Assembly (NCBI GenBank): GCA_937951955.1
Contig: CALGAD010000148.1
Span: 1 to 11,746 of the forward strand
DNA length: 11,746 nt
Source of the DNA: an uncultured Bacillaceae bacterium
Lineage (GTDB): Bacteria > Bacillota > Bacilli > Bacillales > Caldibacillaceae
Direction of reading: 5' to 3'
Both the position numbers and the translations under genes were made by a program. The notes beneath the pieces are model-generated. The model had not been told where the DNA came from, did no database searches, and saw nothing but the letters and a program-made list of their open reading frames with translations. Within the stretch, counting starts at the first letter, position 1. Each line of letters opens with the position of its first letter. Shown here one piece after another: positions 7,135 to 11,746 of the stretch.

Positions 7135-7291
7135 GGAATTGAAGAACAGAAATAAATTTTCACATTGTGACAGGAAGTTTTTACTGAAACATCTTGGTGT
7201 ACATACTAATCTATAAAGATTTGGACTAAATGGATTTTTCGAAACTGACCGGAATTTTTCGTCTGTAGATGTTATATAGGAGGAGTTTTTG

Positions 7292-8278
7292 TTGATAACG
7301 ATAAAGGATATTGCTGAGATGGCGAATGTTTCCCGCACAACAGTCTCGCGTGTTATTAATAATTCCGGCTATGTGAGTGAGGAAGTTAGAAAACGGGTGG
7401 AGAAAATTATTGAAGAAACTGGTTATATGCCGAACGTAAATGCCAAATCACTCCGGACAAAGCAGTCAAAAGTTATTGGCGTAATTTTACCGACCATTCA
7501 GACAGAAACTCCCAGTAGAGTAGTAACAGGATTAAGTAGAGAACTGTCAAAACATGGCTATCAAATTTTACTTGCCAATACGGATCATGATGTAAAGAAA
7601 GAATACGAGTATTTAGATTTACTAAAAGTTCGTCAGGTAGATGGTATCGTGTTAATCGCGACAAATACGGAACCAAAATTGATTGAGAAATTAAAACAGA
7701 TGGATATCCCGCTGGTGATGATCGGTCAGGAGGCGGAGGATATAGTTCATGTTGCCTATGATGATTATCATGTAGCCAGGGATTTAACAAGACTTTTAAT
7801 CGAAAAAGGTCATCAAAAAATTGGTTTTATTGGCGTTACAGAAACTGACCGGGCGGTAGGGTATCTGCGCAAAAAAGGATTTTTAGATGAAATGAAAGCA
7901 AATGGATTGGCGGTAGAAAGAAATTGGATTCAGCAAGGAATCTTTGATATCGATTCCGGGCGTGATGCTATGGAAAAAATTATTACATATTCTCGCGAAC
8001 GTCCGACCGCAATCTTGGCCGTCACCGACCGTTTAGCCATTGGGGCAATGAGTTATTTGAAAAACAATAACTACCGTATACCGGAAGATATGGCGTTAGT
8101 TGGAATTGGTGCATCAGAAATTTCACGATATATTGATCCTCCTTTGACGACCGTGGATTATCAAAATGAAAAAGCCGGAGAAGAGGCGGCGAAGTTAATA
8201 CTAAATCAGATAAACTCCAAACCTTTTAAGAAAAAAATTGTTTTAGATTATAGACTAATTGTTCGTGATAGTGTATAA
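7292..8278 (+). CDS. scrR: LacI-family transcriptional repressor of the sucrose operon
   Basis: This is a 328-residue LacI/GalR-type regulator. The N-terminal helix-turn-helix (about residues 3-23: IKDIAEMANVSRTTVSRVIN) is followed by the hinge region NAKSLRTK (about 50-57), whose Leu54 corresponds to the leucine that LacI-family proteins insert at the central CpG of their operators. The rest is a periplasmic-binding-protein-like effector domain (VIGVILPTI at about 61 onward, through GIGASEISRYIDPPLTTVDY near the C-terminus). Two consecutive TTG codons are possible starts. The one at 7292 is preferred because it lies 8 nt after AGGAGG (7278-7283) and gives the usual family N-terminus; 7289 is the alternative. 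It lies directly upstream of sucrose PTS and hydrolase genes. Three palindromes with a central CG in the gap are the obvious targets. No terminator follows, so read-through into scrA is possible. The effector (sucrose-6-phosphate, fructose or a relative) is inferred from context. Confidence 0.87.
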   Translation: MITIKDIAEMANVSRTTVSRVINNSGYVSEEVRKRVEKIIEETGYMPNVNAKSLRTKQSKVIGVILPTIQTETPSRVVTGLSRELSKHGYQILLANTDHDVKKEYEYLDLLKVRQVDGIVLIATNTEPKLIEKLKQMDIPLVMIGQEAEDIVHVAYDDYHVARDLTRLLIEKGHQKIGFIGVTETDRAVGYLRKKGFLDEMKANGLAVERNWIQQGIFDIDSGRDAMEKIITYSRERPTAILAVTDRLAIGAMSYLKNNNYRIPEDMALVGIGASEISRYIDPPLTTVDYQNEKAGEEAAKLILNQINSKPFKKKIVLDYRLIVRDSV

Positions 8279-8279
8279 T
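8251..8279 (+). promoter_or_regulatory. Likely scrA operon promoter overlapping the repressor stop codon
   Basis: A perfect -10 TATAAT (8274-8279) has TAGACT (8251-8256, four of six) 17 bp upstream. The -10 box contains the TAA stop of the repressor gene. Transcription would begin near 8286, placing a cre-like site at the start and all three operators downstream, where a bound repressor would act by roadblock or looping. No better promoter was found between the operators, although TATAAA at 8450-8455 just after the second operator is a possible -10 with a poor -35. Confidence 0.45.
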
Positions 8280-8288
8280 GAATTTGCG

Positions 8289-8304
8289 ATGAAAACAGTT
8301 ACAT
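8289..8304 (+). promoter_or_regulatory. Near-consensus cre site (CcpA binding)
   Basis: ATGAAAACAGTTACAT agrees with the Bacillus cre consensus WTGNAARCGNWWWCAW except for A in place of the central G. It lies immediately downstream of the proposed operon promoter, a position typical for catabolite repression of sugar operons. CcpA control of a sucrose PTS operon is expected from established biology; binding here is inferred. Confidence 0.5.
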
Positions 8305-8322
8305 TATAAAAAAGGAGAATAA

Positions 8323-8339
8323 AGCGGAAATAATCCGCT
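8323..8339 (+). other. Small hairpin in the scrA leader
   Basis: AGCGGA pairs perfectly with TCCGCT around the loop AATAA. It follows an unused AAGGAG sequence (8312-8317) and precedes the first operator. No U-tract follows, so it is not a terminator. A second 6-bp hairpin (ATGGAG with CTCCAT, 8397-8413) lies between the first two operators. The role of both is unknown. Confidence 0.4.
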
Positions 8340-8349
8340 ATATTCAATG

Positions 8350-8377
8350 ATCTTTGTGGAATCGATTCCACAAAGAT
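8350..8377 (+). promoter_or_regulatory. Operator 1 for the LacI-family repressor (28-bp perfect palindrome)
   Basis: The half-site ATCTTTGTGGAATC is followed by its exact reverse complement, with the core TGGAATCGATTCCA at 8357-8370 and a central CG as LacI-family operators usually have. This is the longest of the three copies and may be the strongest site. It can also fold as a 28-nt stem in RNA or cruciform DNA. Confidence 0.8.
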
Positions 8378-8431
8378 TTACGAATTTATCTTTAGGATGG
8401 AGGTACTCTCCATTGTCTTTTACTGTAAATG

Positions 8432-8445
8432 TGGAATCGATTCCA
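8432..8445 (+). promoter_or_regulatory. Operator 2 for the LacI-family repressor
   Basis: This is a perfect copy of the 14-bp core TGGAATCGATTCCA, centred 75 bp from operator 1. Flanks differ from the other copies, so this is not a recent duplication of a longer segment. TATAAA follows 4 bp later. Confidence 0.8.
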
Positions 8446-8505
8446 TGTTTATAAAGAAATAACATCAGAGGAAGGAGGAGAACATACAAAAATATTATTT
8501 TTATA

Positions 8506-8523
8506 TATGGAATCGATTCCATA
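8506..8523 (+). promoter_or_regulatory. Operator 3 for the LacI-family repressor
   Basis: TATGGAATCGATTCCATA is a perfect 18-bp palindrome containing the same 14-bp core (8508-8521), centred 76 bp from operator 2 and 32 bases before the scrA start codon. The near-equal spacing of the three sites fits cooperative or looped binding. Confidence 0.8.
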
Positions 8524-8554
8524 ACCATCCATAAAAATAAGAGGAGTGGAGAAA

Positions 8555-9946
8555 ATGTCTGAAAACAAAAAAATCGCGCAAGAGTTGCTTGCTGCAGTTG
8601 GTGGAAAAGAAAATATTTCATCCGTAACGCATTGTGCTACTAGACTTCGATTTATTGTTGTTGATCGAGACAAAATCGATGAAAAGAAAGTAGAAAACAT
8701 TAATAAAGTAAAAGGTGCATTTTTTAATTCCGGGCAATACCAGGTCATTTTCGGTACCGGAACGGTCAATCGCATTTATGAAGAAGTTGAAAAATTGGGA
8801 TTAAGAAGTGTTTCTCTGGATGAACATAAACAAGAAGCAGCCAAACAAGGCAATCGTTTCCAGCGCGCCGTCCGAACGTTTGGTGACGTGTTTGTTCCGA
8901 TCATCCCTGTCCTGGTTGCAACCGGATTATTCATGGGATTACGTGGTTTGGTCATGCAAGATGAAATTTTGGCCATCTTTGGCTTAACCACAAATGATAT
9001 TTCTGAAAACTTTATCCTGTTTACGGAAGTTTTAACCGATACAGCCTTTGTCTTCTTGCCAGCTTTAGTTGCCTGGTCCACTTTCCGTGTTTTTGGCGGG
9101 ACACCGATCATTGGCCTTATTCTAGGATTAATGCTTGTCAGTCCATCCCTTCCTAATGCCTGGGATGTAGCAGGTGGGGGAGAACCAATCATGTTTCTTG
9201 GATTTATCCCTGTTGTTGGTTATCAAGGTTCTGTTTTACCTGCTTTCATTGCCGGAATTATCGGGGCAAAATTAGAAAGAGTCATTCGGAAACGTGTACC
9301 AGAAGCTCTAGATTTAATCGTAACGCCATTTCTGACATTACTCGTTATGAGTATATTAGCGTTATTCGTTATCGGACCAATCTTCCATATCGTAGAAGAC
9401 TACATTCTTGTGGCAACACTTGCTGTTCTTGAATTACCGTTTGGTTTGGCAGGACTATTAATCGGTTTCTTTAACCAAATTATTGTTGTTACCGGTGTTC
9501 ACCATATCTTCAATTTACTTGAAATTCAATTACTCGAAAACATCGGTAGCAACCCGTATAATGCGATCATCACATGTTCCGTCGCAGCTCAAGGCGGCGC
9601 AACCCTTGCTGTTGCATTAAAAACGAAATCGACCAAACTAAAAGCATTAGGCTTGCCATCGGCATTTTCAGCTTTTCTCGGTATTACCGAACCGGCTATT
9701 TTTGGAGTGAATTTACGTTATGTAAAACCTTTTATTATGGCTTTAATTGGTGGAGGCGTAGGTGGTTTTCTCGCATCCATCTTAGGACTGAAAGGTACAG
9801 GTATGGCGATTACAGTTATACCCGGTACATTACTTTATTTAAATGGACAAATCTTGTTATATATCCTGGTTAACCTGGTGGCGATCAGTGTCGCCTTTAT
9901 CTTGACATGGTTCTTCGGATATTCAGATAAACAGCTAGAGAATTAA
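8555..9946 (+). CDS. scrA: Sucrose-type PTS transporter subunit EIIBC
   Basis: This 463-residue membrane permease (ScrA/SacP type) should import sucrose and phosphorylate it to sucrose-6-phosphate. The EIIB domain (about 1-90) carries the phosphorylated cysteine at 27 in SVTHCATRLRF. The EIIC domain follows (about 105-460), with many hydrophobic segments, GVHHIFN, the family loop GITEPAIFGVNLR (from about 376) and a hydrophobic C-terminus. There is no EIIA domain, so the protein needs a separate glucose-type EIIA; the gene for one, two places downstream, is broken. The ATG at 8555 is chosen because AGGAG (8542-8546) lies 8 nt upstream; an in-frame GTG at 8546 overlaps that site. Three operators and a cre-like site precede it, and scrB begins within 65 bases downstream. 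Sucrose specificity rests on similarity to SacP/ScrA plus the hydrolase; trehalose or a beta-glucoside is less likely. Confidence 0.92.
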   Translation: MSENKKIAQELLAAVGGKENISSVTHCATRLRFIVVDRDKIDEKKVENINKVKGAFFNSGQYQVIFGTGTVNRIYEEVEKLGLRSVSLDEHKQEAAKQGNRFQRAVRTFGDVFVPIIPVLVATGLFMGLRGLVMQDEILAIFGLTTNDISENFILFTEVLTDTAFVFLPALVAWSTFRVFGGTPIIGLILGLMLVSPSLPNAWDVAGGGEPIMFLGFIPVVGYQGSVLPAFIAGIIGAKLERVIRKRVPEALDLIVTPFLTLLVMSILALFVIGPIFHIVEDYILVATLAVLELPFGLAGLLIGFFNQIIVVTGVHHIFNLLEIQLLENIGSNPYNAIITCSVAAQGGATLAVALKTKSTKLKALGLPSAFSAFLGITEPAIFGVNLRYVKPFIMALIGGGVGGFLASILGLKGTGMAITVIPGTLLYLNGQILLYILVNLVAISVAFILTWFFGYSDKQLEN

Positions 9947-9948
9947 TC

Positions 9949-10008
9949 GGAGGTGGAGTCGAGACGGTTCTAGTGGATGTTGATCAATTTAGAACCGTCT
10001 CCATTTTA
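9949..10008 (+). promoter_or_regulatory. Intercistronic hairpin between the scrB Shine-Dalgarno and its start
   Basis: GGAGGTGGAG (9949-9958) comes right after the scrA stop. It is followed by a perfect 12-bp stem (GAGACGGTTCTA 9961-9972 with TAGAACCGTCTC 9990-10001) around a 17-nt loop, then seven bases and ATG 10009. Leaving out the folded hairpin, GGAG 9955-9958 is 9 nt from that ATG. A GTG at 9973, the first base of the loop, is in the same frame and is an alternative start. CATTTTAA after the stem is a poor U-tract, so a weak terminator or RNA stabiliser is also possible. Confidence 0.6.
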
Positions 10009-11448
10009 ATGAAAGAAATAGCCTATAAACGCATTGAAACATTTAAAGAATTAGTTGCGAGCGATCCATATCGTCTTCATTTTCATATCATGCCTCCAGT
10101 AGGCTTATTGAACGATCCGAATGGATTCGTATTTTACAAAGGACAGTATCATATTTTTTATCAATGGAATCCAATGGAAACCGCTCATGGAGCCAAGTTT
10201 TGGGGACATTATATTTCCGATGACCTAGTTCACTGGCAGATGGCCCCCATTGCGTTAGCACCTGATCAATGGTACGACAAGAACGGTTGTTACTCCGGTA
10301 GTGCTGTTGTTCACGATGATACACTGTATCTATTTTATACCGGGAATGTGATTAATGAAGATGGGAAACGCGAATCTTACCAATGCTTAGCGATTTCGAA
10401 TGACGGCATTCATTTTGAGAAAAAAGGACCAATCATTCATGTACCAGAGGGGTACACTGCCCATTTTCGTGATCCAAAAGTATTCTATAAAAATAATCAG
10501 TGGTACATGGTCATCGGTGCCCAAACGGAAGATTTAAAAGGTGAAGCCGTTCTCTTTACCTCGCGAAATTTGTTCGACTGGGATTTTCAAGGTCCATTGA
10601 CTGGTAATGGTCATAACGGTCTGGATGATTTTGGTTACATGTGGGAATGTCCCGATTTGTTCGAGTTAAATGATAAAGATATTTTAATCGTATGTCCGCA
10701 GGGACTTGAGACAGACGGATTCAAATTTAATAATATTTATCAATCTGGTTATTTTGCCGGAACCATCGATTATGACAAGTTTACATTTGAGCATGGTGAA
10801 TTTGATGAACTTGATCGGGGATTCGATTTTTATGCTCCCCAAACAACGCAAGATGATAAGGGAAGGAGAATCCTGTTCGGCTGGATGGGGAATGCCGGTG
10901 AAGAAACGATCCAACCGACTGTTAAGCATGAATGGATTCACGCGTTGACAATCCCTCGTGAACTAAAATGGGAAAACAATAAGTTATTGCAAATTCCAGT
11001 GGAAGAGTTAAAAAGTTTACGAAAAGAAAAAGTTGAACATTCTAATGTGGTTATAGATTGTGAGCATATTGAACTTTCGGATATTAATGGACATGTTTTT
11101 GAAATGGAAGTCATCGTAAAGGAAATGTGTGCCACAGTATTTAGTATCCAACTAGGTGATTCTTGTAAAATGACTTTTAATCGGAAAACCAATGTTTTTA
11201 CCTTTGAGCGGGAAAGTATTAAGGATCACAACAAAGAGCAAAGGCACTGGGTAGTTGAGACATTGAAAAACATTCGCATTTTTAAAGACACTTCTTCGGT
11301 CGAAATATTTATTAATGATGGAGAAGAAGTATTCACTTCCAGAGTATTTCCTAAGGCTGACGATACAGCGATTTCCTTTACCACAAGGGATGGTAGGGTA
11401 CAAATTGATGTGAAAAAATGGGATTTAAAACGAGTGTTTTCATATTAA
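10009..11448 (+). CDS. scrB: Sucrose-6-phosphate hydrolase, GH32 family
   Basis: This 479-residue cytoplasmic enzyme splits sucrose-6-phosphate, made by the PTS permease, into glucose-6-phosphate and fructose. B. subtilis SacA has nearly the same length. The five-bladed GH32 domain shows the nucleophile Asp36 in LLNDPNG, the RDP motif (Arg154-Asp155 in HFRDPKV) and the acid/base Glu213 in MWECPDLF. Also visible are AKFWGHY, NGCYSGSA and FDFYAPQT. A C-terminal beta-sandwich follows (about 335-479), ending with SSVEIFINDGEEVF. All catalytic residues are present. The start at ATG 10009 gives the usual family N-terminus (MKEIAYKRI). A GTG at 9973 would add 12 residues encoded by a hairpin and is less likely. 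The gene is second in the operon, 62 bases after scrA, and a damaged EIIA gene follows 25 bases later. Confidence 0.93.
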   Translation: MKEIAYKRIETFKELVASDPYRLHFHIMPPVGLLNDPNGFVFYKGQYHIFYQWNPMETAHGAKFWGHYISDDLVHWQMAPIALAPDQWYDKNGCYSGSAVVHDDTLYLFYTGNVINEDGKRESYQCLAISNDGIHFEKKGPIIHVPEGYTAHFRDPKVFYKNNQWYMVIGAQTEDLKGEAVLFTSRNLFDWDFQGPLTGNGHNGLDDFGYMWECPDLFELNDKDILIVCPQGLETDGFKFNNIYQSGYFAGTIDYDKFTFEHGEFDELDRGFDFYAPQTTQDDKGRRILFGWMGNAGEETIQPTVKHEWIHALTIPRELKWENNKLLQIPVEELKSLRKEKVEHSNVVIDCEHIELSDINGHVFEMEVIVKEMCATVFSIQLGDSCKMTFNRKTNVFTFERESIKDHNKEQRHWVVETLKNIRIFKDTSSVEIFINDGEEVFTSRVFPKADDTAISFTTRDGRVQIDVKKWDLKRVFSY

Positions 11449-11473
11449 CAAACAGTGACGGCAGTTTTCTACG

Positions 11474-11746
11474 ATGTTCAGGAAATGATTTAGAAAAATA
11501 AAATGCCAACGGTAGTTGTACTCGTTGCGCCTGTCAGCGGTCAGATAATTCCTATAGAAGAAGTTCCTGATCCGGTTTTCGCGGAAAAAATGATGGGTGA
11601 AAGTTTCGCCATAATGCCGGACAATGGAGAAGTCGTTGCCCCGGTTGCCGGGAATCATGCAAGTTTTTCCAACAAAACATGCAGTGGGATTTTTCGCGGA
11701 AAATGGCGCTGAAATCTTAATACACATTGGTTTAGAAACCGTCCAT
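11474..11746 (+). pseudogene. Glucose-type PTS EIIA, disrupted and cut by the window edge
   Basis: The segment encodes clear EIIA-Glc sequence but not in one frame. ATG 11474 begins M-F-R-K, then TGA, then F-R-K, which is the usual N-terminal pattern (MFKKLF-like) with a nonsense codon at position 5. A one-base loss in the A-run near 11494-11498 is needed to join this to the next part. From ATG 11503 the frame reads VVVLVAPVSGQIIPIEEV, then DPVFAEKMMG, then VVAPVAG. At about 11653 it slips: the family continuation IMQVFPTKHAVGF, then AENGAEILIHIGLETV, is in the next frame (11654-11746). A loss of two A bases would explain this. Both conserved histidines (the KHA histidine and the phosphorylated one in IHIGL) lie after the slip, so the uninterrupted product from 11503 could not carry phosphate. 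There is no good ribosome binding site. Sequencing error in A-runs is the alternative for the two shifts. Confidence 0.75.

Noticed and set aside
7134..7147. Possible autoregulatory operator TGGAATTGAAGAAC near the repressor promoter
   Set aside because: Only one half-site matches the operator core (8 of 14 positions), too weak to claim autoregulation.
9574..9873. 99-codon ORF in another frame inside scrA
   Set aside because: It is a shadow frame fully inside a well-conserved permease gene, with an Arg/Tyr-rich meaningless translation.
9961..10008. Hairpin between scrA and scrB as an ordinary terminator
   Set aside because: The stem is strong, but only CATTTTAA follows, and the downstream gene clearly belongs to the same operon; partial attenuation cannot be excluded.

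Overview
The window looks like a stretch of a low-to-moderate GC Bacillota chromosome, most likely Bacillaceae. The basis is strong AGGAGG-type ribosome binding sites, several TTG starts, sigma-A-like promoters, U-tract terminators and protein families typical of Bacillus relatives. The genus cannot be fixed from the sequence alone. There is no sign of a phage, IS element, CRISPR array or RNA gene.

Left part (1-5500, + strand): this holds four independently terminated units. (1) The C-terminal end of a cell-wall-anchored surface protein has EPAPGEE heptads, a beta-rich domain and an LPATA sorting signal. (2) An AgcS-type Na+/alanine-glycine symporter sits behind a consensus-like promoter, with a nine-codon mini-ORF in its leader. 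(3) A zinc-dependent class 3 (Rhizobium etli AII-like) L-asparaginase has a full catalytic residue set. (4) An LLM-class flavin oxidoreductase follows. A shared bidirectional terminator (5446-5498) separates it from the convergent gene.

Middle part (5552-7291): a minus-strand CNNM/CorC-type membrane protein (DUF21, CBS pair and CorC_HlyC domains) starts at TTG. A strong Shine-Dalgarno lies too far upstream by linear distance, but a perfect 9-bp hairpin lies between the two and would bring them to a normal spacing. The divergent intergenic region carries a candidate promoter for the next gene.

Right part (7292-11746, + strand): this is a sucrose-use locus in the order LacI-family repressor (scrR-like), sucrose PTS EIIBC (scrA/sacP-like), GH32 sucrose-6-phosphate hydrolase (scrB/sacA-like) and a glucose-type EIIA gene. 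EIIBC would import and phosphorylate sucrose, and the hydrolase would split sucrose-6-phosphate into glucose-6-phosphate and fructose. The 276-bp leader before scrA holds a promoter overlapping the repressor stop codon, a near-consensus cre site and three copies of a perfect operator palindrome spaced 75 and 76 bp apart. A 12-bp-stem hairpin sits between scrA and scrB, again between the Shine-Dalgarno and the probable start. The EIIA gene looks broken: nonsense codon 5 and two frameshifts, with both conserved histidines out of frame. The EIIBC would therefore depend on an EIIA encoded elsewhere, unless these are sequencing errors.

The most unusual observations are the two unrelated genes whose Shine-Dalgarno and start codon are separated by a strong hairpin, the evenly spaced triple operator, and the decayed EIIA at the end of an otherwise intact sucrose operon.
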